Source of the DNA: Sphingomonas insulae
GTDB lineage: Bacteria > Pseudomonadota > Alphaproteobacteria > Sphingomonadales > Sphingomonadaceae
Assembly: GCF_010450875.1 (NCBI RefSeq)
Contig: NZ_CP048422.1
Coordinates: 2,515,001-2,579,000, forward strand
Direction: 5' to 3'
DNA length: 64,000 nt
Under the pieces are notes generated by a model. That model did not search any database. It saw nothing but the letters and a program-made list of their open reading frames with translations, and was not told the origin of the DNA. This document shows positions 29,280 through 39,409 of the stretch, one piece after another; positions within the stretch are counted from its first letter, which is position 1, and every line of letters starts with the position of its first letter. Both the position numbers and the translations under genes were made by a program.

Positions 29280-30205
29280 GCGTCACGGTCTTCATCGATG
29301 GTGCCGTGGGCACGACCGGCATCGATATCCGCGACCGGCTGGCCGGCCGTGCGGATCTGACCATCGTCACGCTCGACGACGATCGTCGTAAGGATGCCGG
29401 CGCGCGGGCAGAAGCGCTGAACGATGCCGACATCGCCATCCTTTGCCTGCCTGACGATGCGGCGCGGGAAGCGGTCGCGCTGGCGCAGGGCGGCACGACG
29501 CGGATCATCGATGCCTCGTCCGCTCATCGCGTCGCGGATGGCTGGACCTACGGCTTCCCCGAACTTGCCGAGGGCCAGCACCAGCGTATCGCCGGCGCGC
29601 GCTTCGTATCGAACCCCGGCTGCTATCCCACCGCCTTCCTCGCCCTCGTCGCGCCGCTGGTGCGCGCCGGACTGGTACCTGCCGACTGGCCGCTGACCTA
29701 CAATGCGACGTCCGGCTATTCGGGCGGCGGCAAGGCGATGATCGCCGAATTCGAGGAGGGCGGAACCGACACCGCATTCCGTATCTATGGCCTCGGCCTT
29801 GCCCATAAGCATCTGCCGGAAATGCGTCGTCACGCCGGGCTGGCGTATCCCCCGATCTTTGCGCCCGCCGTCGCCCGCCTGAACCGCGGGATGCTCGGCG
29901 AGGTGCCATTGCCGCTGCGACAATTGCCCGGCGCGCCGACGATCGCACAGATCGAAGATAGGCTGGCCGCGGCCTATGCCGATGCCGCGCTCGTCTCGGT
30001 GGCGACCGGCGACGTGGCCGCGGTACGGATCGAGGAAAATGCGGGTACCGACCGGATGACCCTGCGCGTCTGCGGCAATGCAGGCAGCGGCCATGTCCGC
30101 CTGATCGCGACGCTCGACAATCTCGGCAAGGGTGCCGGCGGCGCCGCGGTCCAGAATCTCAACATCATGGCCGGCCTCGATCCGCTCGCCGGCCTCGTCC
30201 TCTAA
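29276..30205 (+). CDS. argC: N-acetyl-gamma-glutamyl-phosphate reductase
   Basis: A 309-residue NADPH-dependent reductase, third step of arginine synthesis. The short (type 2) form is recognised by the nucleotide loop VFIDGAVGTTGIDIRDRL, the catalytic Cys in SNPGCYPTAFL, and YGLGLAHKHLPEM. Start is GTG 29276, overlapping the upstream stop (GTGA). No other arg gene is next to it; zwf follows after 19 bp, too close for an independent promoter to be obvious. Confidence 0.93.
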   Translation: MSVTVFIDGAVGTTGIDIRDRLAGRADLTIVTLDDDRRKDAGARAEALNDADIAILCLPDDAAREAVALAQGGTTRIIDASSAHRVADGWTYGFPELAEGQHQRIAGARFVSNPGCYPTAFLALVAPLVRAGLVPADWPLTYNATSGYSGGGKAMIAEFEEGGTDTAFRIYGLGLAHKHLPEMRRHAGLAYPPIFAPAVARLNRGMLGEVPLPLRQLPGAPTIAQIEDRLAAAYADAALVSVATGDVAAVRIEENAGTDRMTLRVCGNAGSGHVRLIATLDNLGKGAGGAAVQNLNIMAGLDPLAGLVL

Positions 30206-30224
30206 TCACCTGTAAAGGATCGTC

Positions 30225-31688
30225 ATGCAGCGCAATCCCGTCGGCAAGCTGCTCCTGTTCGGAGCCACCGGTGACCTCGCCCAGCGTATGCTGCTGCCCT
30301 CGCTCTACGGCCTGCACGCGGATGGCCTGCTGCCGGACGGGCTGACGATCACCGGCTCGGCCCGCAGCGACCTCAATGACGCCGGTTTCCGCGATTTCGC
30401 GAAGAAGGCGCTGGACGAGTTTCTGCCTGCCGACCGCAAGGACGAAAGCAAGCTCGCCGGATTCCTCGATCGCATCTTCTATCAGTCCGTCGACCTGTCG
30501 GATCAGGCGACCTACGCCGCGCTCGCCGACAAGGTGGGCGACGTATCGGGCGGCCTTGCCATCTATCTGTCTACCGCGCCCTCGCTGTTCGAACCGGCCG
30601 TGAAGGGGTTGGAAAGCGTTGGCCTTGCCGGCAACACCGTACGCATCGGCCTGGAAAAGCCGCTCGGCTACGACCTTGGATCGAGCAAGGAGATCAACGA
30701 CACCGTCGCGTCGGTCTTCCCTGAGGATCGCATCTTCCGCATCGACCATTATCTCGGCAAGGAAACCGTCCAGAACATCCTGGCGCTCCGCTTCGGCAAT
30801 TCGATGTTCGAGCCGATCTGGAACGCGCAAGGGATCGACAACGTCCAGATCACCATCGCCGAGACGGTGGGGCTGGAGGATCGCGCCGGCTATTACGAAG
30901 GCGCAGGCGCGCTGCGCGACATGGTCGCCAACCACATGCTCCAGTTGGTCGCCCTGATCGCGATGGAGCCGCCGGCGCTGTATGACGGCACCGCGATTCG
31001 CGACGAAAAGGCCAAGGTGTTCCGCTCGATGCGCACCATCGCACCCGAAGCCGTGCAGCAATGCACGGTCACCGGCCAATATGAAGAGGGCGCGGTCGGC
31101 GGCAAGGTCGTGAAGGGTTACGACGACGAGCTGGGCTATGACAGCGACGTCGAGACGTTCGTCGCGATCAAGGCCCATATCGACAATTGGCGTTGGCAGG
31201 GTGTCCCCTTCTACCTGCGCACCGGCAAGCGCATGGCGAAGCGGCGCAGCGAAATCGCGATCCAGTTCAAACCCGTGCCGCATTCGATGTTCCGCGGCCG
31301 CGGCGGGTTGCTCCAGCCGAATACGCTGGTGATCCGCTTGCAGCCCGAGGAATATATCCAGCTGCTGGTGATGACCAAGGAACCGGGCCTGGACCGCGAG
31401 GGCCTGCGGCTGCGCGAAGTCCCGCTGAACCTCAGCCTCGACGCGGAATTCGCCGGAGCGCGTCGGCGCATCGCCTATGAACGGTTGCTGCTCGACCTGA
31501 TCGAGGGCGACCAGACGTTGTTCGTCCGCCGCGACGAGGTCGAGGCGCAATGGACCTGGATCGACGCGATCCGCGCCGGTTGGGAAGCGAACCAGACCAA
31601 GCCCAAGCATTATTCTGCCGGCACCTGGGGTCCGGCCGGCGCGATCGCGCTGACCGAGCGCGACGGAGTGACCTGGCAGGACGACTGA
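30225..31688 (+). CDS. zwf: Glucose-6-phosphate 1-dehydrogenase
   Basis: A 487-residue NADP-dependent enzyme, first step of the Entner-Doudoroff and oxidative pentose routes. The coenzyme fingerprint is LLLFGATGDLAQRMLLPSLY, and the substrate-binding active site is RIDHYLGKETVQN. EKPLGYDLGSS and GYYEGAGALRDMVANHMLQ are also conserved. It leads the series zwf-pgl-edd-glk-eda on the same strand. Confidence 0.96.
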   Translation: MQRNPVGKLLLFGATGDLAQRMLLPSLYGLHADGLLPDGLTITGSARSDLNDAGFRDFAKKALDEFLPADRKDESKLAGFLDRIFYQSVDLSDQATYAALADKVGDVSGGLAIYLSTAPSLFEPAVKGLESVGLAGNTVRIGLEKPLGYDLGSSKEINDTVASVFPEDRIFRIDHYLGKETVQNILALRFGNSMFEPIWNAQGIDNVQITIAETVGLEDRAGYYEGAGALRDMVANHMLQLVALIAMEPPALYDGTAIRDEKAKVFRSMRTIAPEAVQQCTVTGQYEEGAVGGKVVKGYDDELGYDSDVETFVAIKAHIDNWRWQGVPFYLRTGKRMAKRRSEIAIQFKPVPHSMFRGRGGLLQPNTLVIRLQPEEYIQLLVMTKEPGLDREGLRLREVPLNLSLDAEFAGARRRIAYERLLLDLIEGDQTLFVRRDEVEAQWTWIDAIRAGWEANQTKPKHYSAGTWGPAGAIALTERDGVTWQDD

Positions 31689-31782
31689 TCGCCTGCGCCA
31701 GCTTCTACCAAACGGAAGCGGAATCCGGGACGAACGACCGAAAATGTCCCTCATCGCTACGCGGGACTACTTACCTTGCGCG

Positions 31783-31804
31783 CGGCCCCGGTCTATCGGG
31801 GCCG
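31783..31804. other. Hairpin in the zwf-pgl spacer
   Basis: A perfect 8-bp inverted repeat, CGGCCCCG (31783-31790) and CGGGGCCG (31797-31804) with loop GTCTAT, lies in the 149-bp gap before pgl. There is no T run, so it is not a typical terminator. It could mark an mRNA processing site or a binding site. Significance uncertain. Confidence 0.3.
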
Positions 31805-31837
31805 GACGATGCGCGCCGAACACGAGAGACCGAACGC

Positions 31838-32542
31838 ATGACCGAGATCGAATGGTGGGACTATGACGACGCGGCCGAACTGGCCGACGCGGTCGCCGGC
31901 GATATCCAGTTCGTCATCGAAAGCGCGATCGAAGCCCGCGGCTCTGCGGTCATCGCGCTGGCCGGCGGCAAGACGCCGTTTCCGGCCTACGAAAAGCTCG
32001 CCAAAGCGAAGCTGGACTGGAAGCGGGTGACGATCGTGCCCGGGGACGAACGCATCGTCCCGCTGGGCGACCCGCTGTCCAACGTGACGCAGCTCGGCAA
32101 GCTGTTCATCCCCAAGGGCGCCCGCGTCATACCGATCGTTCCCAAGCAGACAGAGGATTACAAATCCGCCGGCCGTTCCGCCGATGCGCTCATGCAGGAT
32201 CTCCACTGGCCGCTCGATCTCTGCCTGCTCGGCGTCGGCGGGGATGGGCATACCGCCTCGATCTTCCCCGGCCCCGATTTCGACGAGGCGCTGAACGGAC
32301 CGAAGGAACGCCGCATGCTGGGCGTCATGCCCGATCCGCTGCCGCCCGAAGCTCCGGTCGCGCGTGTCACCCTGTCGCGGCAGGGCATCGTCACCGCCCG
32401 CGCGCTGATGATCGCGGTCACCGGCAAGGACAAGCGCACGGTCATCGAACAGGCGATCGATCAGGGGCCGTCGTCGCCCTATCCGATCGGCCGCGTCCTC
32501 GCCGATGCCGAATTGCCCGTCGACATCCACTGGGCGCCCTGA
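31838..32542 (+). CDS. pgl: 6-phosphogluconolactonase
   Basis: A 234-residue DevB-type lactonase opening 6-phosphogluconolactone. The family pattern is VIALAGGKTPFPAYEKL, VPGDERIVPLGDPLSN (VxxxDER), and LLGVGGDGHTASIFPG with the proposed catalytic His. Start ATG 31838; it feeds edd directly downstream, 34 bp away. Confidence 0.93.
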   Translation: MTEIEWWDYDDAAELADAVAGDIQFVIESAIEARGSAVIALAGGKTPFPAYEKLAKAKLDWKRVTIVPGDERIVPLGDPLSNVTQLGKLFIPKGARVIPIVPKQTEDYKSAGRSADALMQDLHWPLDLCLLGVGGDGHTASIFPGPDFDEALNGPKERRMLGVMPDPLPPEAPVARVTLSRQGIVTARALMIAVTGKDKRTVIEQAIDQGPSSPYPIGRVLADAELPVDIHWAP

Positions 32543-32576
32543 ACCGCCCTCACCGCCCCTCCCCAGGATCAGCGTC

Positions 32577-34388
32577 ATGAACTCCGAAGTCTCCGCCGTC
32601 ACCGACCGCATCGTCGAACGATCGCGTGAGAGCCGTGCCACCTATCTGGCGCTGATCGAACGCGAACGGGACAATGGCGCGCGTCGCCCGCAGCTCGGCT
32701 GCGCCAATCTGGCGCATGCCTATGCGGGGACCGAGGAGGACCGCGACACGCTGCGCGCCGATACCGGCATGAACATCGGCATCGTCACCGCTTATAACGA
32801 CATGCTGTCGGCGCATGCGGTCTATTATCGCTACCCCGAACTGATGAAGGTGTGGGCGCGAGAGGTCGGCGCGACCGCACAGGTCGCGGGCGGCGTTCCC
32901 GCCATGTGCGACGGCGTGACGCAGGGCTATCCCGGCATGGAGCTGTCGCTGTTCAGCCGCGACACGATCGCGCTGAGCACTGCGATCGCGCTCAGCCATG
33001 GCACCTTCGAAGGCGCGGCGCTGCTCGGCATCTGCGACAAGATCGTGCCCGGGCTGCTGATGGGGGCGCTACGCTTCGGTCATCTGCCGATGCTGCTCAT
33101 CCCCGGCGGGCCGATGCCCTCCGGCCTTCCGAACAAGGCGAAGGCAGCGGTGCGCGAAGCCTATGCGGAGGGCAAGGCGGGGCGCGAGGAACTGCTCGAT
33201 GCGGAAATCCAGGCCTATCATGGCAAGGGCACATGCACCTTCTACGGCACCGCCAACACCAATCAGATGATGATGGAGGTGATGGGCCTCCACATGCCCG
33301 GCGCCGCCTTCGTCAATCCGGGTACCAAGCTTCGGCAGGAATTGACGCGGGCTGCGGTGCACCGGCTGGCGGGCATGGGCTGGCGTGGGCAGGATTACCG
33401 CCCGCTGGGCCATTGCGTCGATGAAAAGGCGATCGTCAACGCCGCGGTCGGCCTGCTCGCCACCGGCGGCTCGACCAACCACCTGCTGCATGTCCCGGCG
33501 ATCGCCCGTGCGGCGGGCATCGTCATCGATTGGGAGGATTTCGACCGCCTCAGCCGGGCAGTACCGACCATCGCCCGCGTCTACCCGAACGGCTCGGCGG
33601 ACGTGAACGCGTTCGAGGCGGCGGGCGGCATGCCCTTCGTCATCCGCGAATTGTTGTCGGCCGGGCTGCTGCACGGAGACATTCGGACGGTGAGCGGCGA
33701 CAGCCTGGCGGCCTATGCCGACAAGCCCGCGATCGTCGACGACACGCTCGCATGGGAACCGGTCGGCGACAGCGGCGATACCAGCATCCTGCGTCCCGTT
33801 GCGAAGGCCTTCTCGCCGGACGGCGGCATGCGTATTCTGGCGGGCAATATCGGCCGGTCGTGCATCAAGGTCTCCGCGGTCGATCGCGAACGCTGGGTGA
33901 TCGAGGCGCCGGCACGCGTCTTCCATGATCAGCTCGATGTGATCGAGGCGTTCAAGCGCGGCGAACTGGAGCGGGACGTCGTCGTCGTCGTCCGCTTCCA
34001 GGGCCCGCGGGCCAACGGCATGCCCGAATTGCACAAGCTCACGCCCCCGCTCGGTGTGTTGCAGAATCGCGGGTTCAAGGTGGCGCTGGTCACCGATGGC
34101 CGCATGTCGGGTGCGAGTGGCAAGGTGCCGTGCGCGATCCATTGCTCGCCCGAAGCGCTCGGCCATGGCGCGATCGGCAAGATCCGGGACGGCGATATCA
34201 TCCGCGTCGATGCGGTCAACGGCACGCTGGACGCGCTGGTCGATCCCGCCGAATGGCTGGAACGGCCGCTCTGCGACGCGCCGGGCGCCGCGACCGGCAT
34301 GGGCCGCGAACTGTTCGGCATGTTCCGCGGTCTGGCGGACGAAGCCGAAAAGGGCGCGTCGGGGATGCTGGCGGCAGCGGGGCTGTAG
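32577..34388 (+). CDS. edd: Phosphogluconate dehydratase
   Basis: A 603-residue Fe-S dehydratase (IlvD/Edd family) converting 6-phosphogluconate to KDPG. Cluster and substrate motifs are visible: [81 protein letters not shown] and [15 protein letters not shown]. Start ATG 32577 with the AGGA site before it. Length matches Edd. Confidence 0.96.
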   Translation: MNSEVSAVTDRIVERSRESRATYLALIERERDNGARRPQLGCANLAHAYAGTEEDRDTLRADTGMNIGIVTAYNDMLSAHAVYYRYPELMKVWAREVGATAQVAGGVPAMCDGVTQGYPGMELSLFSRDTIALSTAIALSHGTFEGAALLGICDKIVPGLLMGALRFGHLPMLLIPGGPMPSGLPNKAKAAVREAYAEGKAGREELLDAEIQAYHGKGTCTFYGTANTNQMMMEVMGLHMPGAAFVNPGTKLRQELTRAAVHRLAGMGWRGQDYRPLGHCVDEKAIVNAAVGLLATGGSTNHLLHVPAIARAAGIVIDWEDFDRLSRAVPTIARVYPNGSADVNAFEAAGGMPFVIRELLSAGLLHGDIRTVSGDSLAAYADKPAIVDDTLAWEPVGDSGDTSILRPVAKAFSPDGGMRILAGNIGRSCIKVSAVDRERWVIEAPARVFHDQLDVIEAFKRGELERDVVVVVRFQGPRANGMPELHKLTPPLGVLQNRGFKVALVTDGRMSGASGKVPCAIHCSPEALGHGAIGKIRDGDIIRVDAVNGTLDALVDPAEWLERPLCDAPGAATGMGRELFGMFRGLADEAEKGASGMLAAAGL

Positions 34389-34500
34389 CGGAGTAGCGTC
34401 CTCGCTCATCGCCGCCTGCGGCGCTCCTTCTCTCCCATCGGCAGAGGGAAGAGACGGCGCAGTCGGTGATAGGGTGAGGGTGGAACGATAGGAGAGAAGA

Positions 34501-35469
34501 ATGCAACTCGTCAGCGTCGACATCGGTGGCACCCATGCCCGCTTCGCCATCGCGGAGGTGGCGGACGGCCATGTCGTCTCCCTCGGCGAACCGGTCACGC
34601 TGAAGACCGCAGAGCATGCCAGCCTGCAGACCGCGTGGCAGGCCTTCGCCGCGCGCCATGGCGGCGACCTGCCCAGGGCAGCGGCGATCTCCGTCGCGTC
34701 GCCGATCACGGGTGACATCATCCGCCTGACCAACAATCCCTGGGTGATCCGCCCATCGCTAATCCCCGAACGGCTGGGCGCCGACGTCTATACCGTCATC
34801 AACGATTTCGGCGCGGTCGGCCATGCCGTCGCGCAACTGCCCGCGGAGGATTTCGAACACCTCTGCGGCCCTGACACGCCGCTGCCGACTCAGGGCGTCA
34901 CCACCGTCTGCGGACCCGGCACCGGCCTCGGCGTCGCGCAGGTCTTCAAGACCGAGGGCGGTCCCTATCACGTCCTCCCGACCGAGGGCGGCCATGTCGA
35001 CTACGCGCCGCTCGACGGGATCGAGGATGCCTTCGTCAAGCGCCTGCGCCGCACCTACACCCGCGTCTCGGCCGAGCGCATCTGCTCCGGCCCCGGCATC
35101 ATCGCGATCTACGAAACGCTCGCCGAGATGGAGGGCCGCGCCGTCCCCAGCCGCGACGACAAGACGATCTGGACCGAGGCGATCGAGGGCACCGATTCGA
35201 TCGCGCTCGCCGCGCTCGACCGCTTCTGCCTTGCATTGGGCGCGGTCGCGGGCGATCTCGCGCTGGCGCATGGCGCAAAGGCGGTGGTGATCGCCGGCGG
35301 GCTCGGTCTTCGGATCAAGGACAAGCTGATCCGTTCTGGCTTCGACCAGCGGTTCCAGGCGAAGGGCCGGTTCCAGACATTGATGGCGGGCATCCCCGTC
35401 AAGCTCATCACCCATCCGCAGCCGGGCCTGTTCGGCGCCGCCGCTGCCTTCGCCCAAGAACATTCGTGA
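34501..35469 (+). CDS. glk: Glucokinase
   Basis: A 322-residue ASKHA-fold sugar kinase of the bacterial Glk family. The phosphate loop is SVDIGGTHARFAIAEV, the sugar-binding part INDFGAVGHAVAQL, and the second ATP motif TVCGPGTGLGVAQVF. The EGGHVDYAPLDGIEDAFVKRL block is Glk-specific. GGAGAG precedes the ATG. It supplies glucose-6-phosphate to zwf; eda follows with a 12-bp gap. Confidence 0.95.
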   Translation: MQLVSVDIGGTHARFAIAEVADGHVVSLGEPVTLKTAEHASLQTAWQAFAARHGGDLPRAAAISVASPITGDIIRLTNNPWVIRPSLIPERLGADVYTVINDFGAVGHAVAQLPAEDFEHLCGPDTPLPTQGVTTVCGPGTGLGVAQVFKTEGGPYHVLPTEGGHVDYAPLDGIEDAFVKRLRRTYTRVSAERICSGPGIIAIYETLAEMEGRAVPSRDDKTIWTEAIEGTDSIALAALDRFCLALGAVAGDLALAHGAKAVVIAGGLGLRIKDKLIRSGFDQRFQAKGRFQTLMAGIPVKLITHPQPGLFGAAAAFAQEHS

Positions 35470-35480
35470 GGAATCCCAGC

Positions 35481-36086
35481 ATGACCGACATCGCCACCAT
35501 CATGCAGACCAGCGCCGTCATCCCGGTGCTGGTCATCGACGACGCCGCGACCGCCAAACCGCTGGCCGAGGCGCTGGTCGCTGGCGGCCTGCGCGTGCTG
35601 GAGGTGACGCTGCGCACCCCCGCCGCGATGGAGGCGATCGCCGAGATGAAGACGGTCCCCGGCGCGATCGTCGGCGCCGGCACCGTCGTCAGCGAGGCGC
35701 AGGCGCGGGACGTGATCGATGCGGGCGTCGAATTCATCGTATCGCCGGGCCTGACCGAACGGCTCGCCCGTCCGATCATCGATGCCGGCGTTGCCTACCT
35801 CCCCGGCACCGCCACCGCGGGCGACATCATGCGCGGCCTCGACCTCGGCCTCACCCATTTCAAGTTCTTTCCTGCCGAGACCTCCGGCGGGCTGAAAGCG
35901 CTGAAGGCGCTCGCCGCGCCCTTCTACCAGTGCAAATTCTGCCCGACCGGCGGCATCACCGAGGCGTCCGCGCCCGAATGGCTGGCGTTTGACCCCGTCC
36001 TGTGCGTCGGCGGCAGCTGGGTGACCGGCGGCGCGATGGCCGACGTCGAAGCGAAGGCGCGCGCCGCAAGCGCCCTGCGCGGCTGA
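35481..36086 (+). CDS. eda: KDPG aldolase (2-dehydro-3-deoxy-phosphogluconate aldolase)
   Basis: A 201-residue class I aldolase splitting KDPG into pyruvate and glyceraldehyde-3-phosphate. Key parts are EVTLRTPAAMEAI (catalytic Glu), VGAGTVVSEAQARD, and FKFFPAETSGGLKALKAL with the Schiff-base Lys, then CPTGGI. Start chosen at ATG 35481, with GAGGA upstream; the in-frame GTG at 35466 would overlap glk and is less likely. Confidence 0.95.
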   Translation: MTDIATIMQTSAVIPVLVIDDAATAKPLAEALVAGGLRVLEVTLRTPAAMEAIAEMKTVPGAIVGAGTVVSEAQARDVIDAGVEFIVSPGLTERLARPIIDAGVAYLPGTATAGDIMRGLDLGLTHFKFFPAETSGGLKALKALAAPFYQCKFCPTGGITEASAPEWLAFDPVLCVGGSWVTGGAMADVEAKARAASALRG

Positions 36087-36104
36087 CGCGATCATAGGCG
36101 TCCC

Positions 36105-36137
36105 CGCCCGCAATGTCCGAAAGGGACATTGCGGGCG
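36105..36137. terminator. Long perfect hairpin downstream of eda
   Basis: A 14-bp perfect stem, CGCCCGCAATGTCC (36105-36118) with GGACATTGCGGGCG (36124-36137) and a GAAAG loop. It lies 19 bp after the eda stop, so it probably ends the Entner-Doudoroff transcript. There is no T run, and it ends only 25 bp before the next start, so an operator or attenuator role for the downstream gene is also possible. Confidence 0.5.
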
Positions 36138-36162
36138 CGGTCGTAATCCGTATATCGTTCAT

Positions 36163-36552
36163 ATGCGGATCACCAATGTTGCCGGAGCCCATGCGGGTTA
36201 TGATGCGGAACTGACCCCGGACGCGATCCTGACCCTGACGATCCGTGGCGTGTGGACCCGCGATGAGGTCGACGCTTTCTTTGCAGCATTGACGCCCTTG
36301 TATCACGAGGCGCGGCGGCGAAGCGGCACGACCCGGACGCTCGTCATCGTCGAGACGGTGCAATCCCCCGCCATCGCCCTGCACGTTCGCAGCCATGCTC
36401 TGGCGCTGAAGCAACCTGGCGACCGGCGCGCGTTCGTCGTCACCAGCTTCCTGTCGAAATTGCAGATCAGGCGACTGGCGACGACGGAGGCATTCGGACT
36501 GTTCACCGATCGATCGGCCGCGGAACGGTGGCTGCTCGGTCAGGCCGCCTAG
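36163..36552 (+). CDS. Hypothetical protein, 129 aa
   Basis: A compact alpha-beta protein of 129 residues. It alternates beta-like and helical stretches (ILTLTIRGVWTRDEVDAFFAALTPLYHEAR, TRTLVIVETVQSP, RRAFVVTSFLSKLQIRRLA, FGLFTDRSAAERWLLG). That layout recalls SpoIIAA/STAS-like single-domain proteins, and the 'F-x-D-x-x-A-A-x-x-WL' end is common in that fold, but the match is by eye only. No signal peptide or membrane segment. Function unknown. Confidence 0.65.
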   Translation: MRITNVAGAHAGYDAELTPDAILTLTIRGVWTRDEVDAFFAALTPLYHEARRRSGTTRTLVIVETVQSPAIALHVRSHALALKQPGDRRAFVVTSFLSKLQIRRLATTEAFGLFTDRSAAERWLLGQAA

Positions 36553-36663
36553 ACCCGCTTACCGCCCGCCGTCATTGCCAGCAAAGTGGGGCATTCTGGT
36601 GTTCCCAGAAACGCCTTAGGCAGATTGACCTCGAACGCCACGACGGGGTCGCTCCCGTCGACG

Positions 36664-37632
36664 TCACATCTCGCCGCGCTGGCGGCGGATGGCATACCAT
36701 TTGCGCACGTTGGCGTTATGCTGGTCGAGCGTGTCGGCGAAGACATGTCCGCCGGTACCGTCCGCGACGAAGTACAGCGCGTTGGACTGCCCCGGATCGA
36801 GCACCGCGTCGATCGATGCGCGTCCCGGATTGGCGATCGGACCGACCGGCAAGCCTGCCTCGGCATAGGTGTTATAGCCGTTCTTCGCGCGCAATTCGGA
36901 GCGCAGGATGCGGCGACCGAGCGGGCGGCCCCTGGTGATCGGATAGATGACGGTCGGATCCGCCTGCAGCGGCATGCCGCGCTTCAGCCGGTTGGCATAG
37001 ACCGCGGCGACCATCCGGCGTTCCGAGGGCTTGCCCGTTTCCTTCTCGACGATGGAGGCAAGGACGATCGCCTGGGCAGGCGTCGTCACCGCGATACCCG
37101 GCTTTCGCTTCGCCCATGCTGCCGCCAGATAATCGCGCATCGCCTTCTGCATGCGCGCGACCACGGCGGCACGCGTATCGCCGCGCTGGAAGGCGTAGCT
37201 GTCGGGCAGCACCGAACCTTCCGCCGGCACGGGGACGCTGCCGGTCAGGCCGTCCGCCTTGGCCAGCGCGTCATGCACCAATACCGACGGATAACCCTCC
37301 GGCACCACAACCAGCCGCTGGAGCACCTTGCCGCCCTGCAACATCTTGAGGATGTCGGACGGGCTGGTGCGCGCGGGAATGCGATATTCGCCGGCCTTGA
37401 TCGGCTCGCCCGATCCGAACACGCGCGCCAGCAGGCGGAAGCGGCTGGCGGATCGTATCGCGCCGGCCGCTTCCAGCTGCCGTGCCGCCGCGGCCAGGCT
37501 GCTGCCATCCGCAACCTGCACGGTCAACGTGCGCGCGGCGGGCCCGTTGCCGCCCCACCCCTGGACCACCAGGAACGCCGCGACCAGCGCCGCCAGGCCG
37601 ATCAGCAATCCGATACAGCCGACCTTGCGCAC
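36664..37632 (-). CDS. mltG: Endolytic murein transglycosylase MltG
   Basis: A 322-residue membrane-anchored lytic transglycosylase that cuts nascent glycan strands. An N-terminal helix (about 5-25) is followed by a LysM-like region (LTVQVADGSSLAAAARQLEAAG) and the YceG core. The catalytic Glu is in LASIVEKETGKPSERRMVAAVYANRL, then MPLQADPTVIY and GLPVGPIANPG. It follows fabF on the same strand with four bases between them, the usual fab-mltG order. Confidence 0.93.
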   Translation of the reverse strand: MRKVGCIGLLIGLAALVAAFLVVQGWGGNGPAARTLTVQVADGSSLAAAARQLEAAGAIRSASRFRLLARVFGSGEPIKAGEYRIPARTSPSDILKMLQGGKVLQRLVVVPEGYPSVLVHDALAKADGLTGSVPVPAEGSVLPDSYAFQRGDTRAAVVARMQKAMRDYLAAAWAKRKPGIAVTTPAQAIVLASIVEKETGKPSERRMVAAVYANRLKRGMPLQADPTVIYPITRGRPLGRRILRSELRAKNGYNTYAEAGLPVGPIANPGRASIDAVLDPGQSNALYFVADGTGGHVFADTLDQHNANVRKWYAIRRQRGEM

Positions 37633-37636
37633 GGGG

Positions 37637-38896
37637 TCAGATCGCCTTCATCACCAACGACGCATTGGTACCGCCGAAGCCGAAGGAGTTGTTCAGCACC
37701 GCCTTCACCGGCCGCTTCTTGGCCACGTGCGGGACCAGGTCGACACCGACGCAATTGTCGCTGGGATTGTCGAGGTTGAGCGTCGGCGGCACGATGCTGT
37801 CGCGCATCGCGAGGATGCAGAAGATCGATTCGACCGCGCCGGCACCGCCGAGCAGATGCCCGATCGCCGATTTCGTCGACGACATCGACACACCGTTCAG
37901 CGCATCGCCGAACAGCCGCCGTACCGCGCCCAGTTCCAGTTCGTCGCCGAGCGGCGTCGAGGTGCCGTGCGCGTTGATGTAATCGATATCCTCTAGGGCA
38001 AGGCCCGACTTCTTCATCGCCATTTCCATCGACCGGAACGCGCCCGATCCCTCGGGATGCGGTGCGGTGACGTGATAGGCGTCGCCCGATAGGCCATAGC
38101 CGATCACCTCGGCATAGATCTTGGCGCCGCGCGCCTTGGCCCGCTCATATTCCTCCAGGACGACGACGCCGGCGCCCTCGCCCATCACGAAGCCGTCGCG
38201 GTCCTTGTCCCACGGGCGGCTCGCGCGCCACGGTTCGTCGCGAAAGCCGGTCGACAGCGCGCGCGCCTGGCCGAAACCGGCGATGCCGATCGGGCAGACG
38301 GTGCTTTCCGCACCACCCGCCAGCATGACGTCGGCATCGTCCATCGCGATCATCCGTGCGGCATCGCCGATCGAATGCGCGCCGGTCGAGCAGGCGGTGA
38401 CGACCGCATGGTTCGGGCCCATCAGGCCGTATTTGATGCTGACCTGACCCGAAATCAGGTTGATGAGGCGGCCGTGGACGAAATGCGGGCTGACCCGCTT
38501 CGGCCCCTTGGCGGCAAGGACGAGCGATTCGCTCTCGATCCCCGGCAGGCCGCCGATGCCGGAACCGATCGAACAGCCGGCGCGGAAACGCTCGGCTTCG
38601 CTCATCTCGGTCAGGCCCGCGTCCTCGAGCGCCTGTCCCGCGGCATCGATGCCATAGACGATGAAGGGGTCGACCTGGCGCTGGATCTTGTGGTCGACGC
38701 GCTTGCCGGCGTCGAAGCCATATTCGTGGTCCTTGGGCTTTACCTCGCAGGCATAGTTCGACTGGAAGTCGGTCGCATCGAAACGGGTTATCGTCCCCGC
38801 CCCCGACTTGCTCGCGATGATATTGGCCCAGGCCGTCTCGACGTCCGCGCCGAGCGGCGTCACGAGGCCCAATCCGGTTACGACAACGCGCCGCAT
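37637..38896 (-). CDS. fabF: 3-oxoacyl-ACP synthase II
   Basis: A 419-residue condensing enzyme for fatty-acid elongation. The catalytic Cys is in TACSTGAHSIGDA, and the two active His are in INAHGTSTPLGD and STKSAIGHLLGGAGAVE. It begins RRVVVTGLGLVTPLGAD. ATG 38896 is preferred because GGAG lies eight bases ahead; GTG at 38905 gives three more residues. It is downstream of acpP as usual. Confidence 0.95.
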   Translation of the reverse strand: MRRVVVTGLGLVTPLGADVETAWANIIASKSGAGTITRFDATDFQSNYACEVKPKDHEYGFDAGKRVDHKIQRQVDPFIVYGIDAAGQALEDAGLTEMSEAERFRAGCSIGSGIGGLPGIESESLVLAAKGPKRVSPHFVHGRLINLISGQVSIKYGLMGPNHAVVTACSTGAHSIGDAARMIAMDDADVMLAGGAESTVCPIGIAGFGQARALSTGFRDEPWRASRPWDKDRDGFVMGEGAGVVVLEEYERAKARGAKIYAEVIGYGLSGDAYHVTAPHPEGSGAFRSMEMAMKKSGLALEDIDYINAHGTSTPLGDELELGAVRRLFGDALNGVSMSSTKSAIGHLLGGAGAVESIFCILAMRDSIVPPTLNLDNPSDNCVGVDLVPHVAKKRPVKAVLNNSFGFGGTNASLVMKAI

Positions 38897-39053
38897 ACCC
38901 TTCACTCCATCCAGTCCATTACGCCACCGGTCGCATGACCTGCGACCGGCTGTTACGAAAAACGGCCCCCCGCCCTCTTAGCCCGGGGACGGGGAGCCGT
39001 TCAGATCCGGCCCTTGGCGGGCGCGGGCAAGGCGAAAGCCATGCCCCAGGCTA

Positions 39054-39290
39054 TTACGCCTTATGCTCGTCGATGTAGGTGATCGCGTCCTTGACGGTCG
39101 TGATCTTCTCGGCGGCATCGTCCGGGATCTCGACCCCGAACTCTTCCTCGAACGCCATGACGAGCTCGACGATGTCGAGGCTGTCGGCACCCAGGTCGTC
39201 GATGAAGCTCGCGTCCTCGGTCACCTTGTCGGCTTCGACGCCGAGATGCTCGACGACGATCTTCTTCACGCGGTCGGCGGTCTCGCTCAT
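39054..39290 (-). CDS. acpP: Acyl carrier protein
   Basis: A 78-residue acidic carrier protein. The phosphopantetheine Ser is in the invariant [18 protein letters not shown]. The start is ATG 39290, with AGAGGG ahead. It sits between fabG and fabF, its standard location. Confidence 0.96.
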   Translation of the reverse strand: MSETADRVKKIVVEHLGVEADKVTEDASFIDDLGADSLDIVELVMAFEEEFGVEIPDDAAEKITTVKDAITYIDEHKA

Positions 39291-39409
39291 GTTCTTGTCC
39301 CTCTTCACGTTGGGGGTGTTTCGTTGTTCCTGGACGCCCGTAGAACGCAGGCGTTCGGGTGGCAAGCGTCTGTTAAGGGTCGGCCGCGTGCGGCCAACCC
39401 GCCGCCTGC

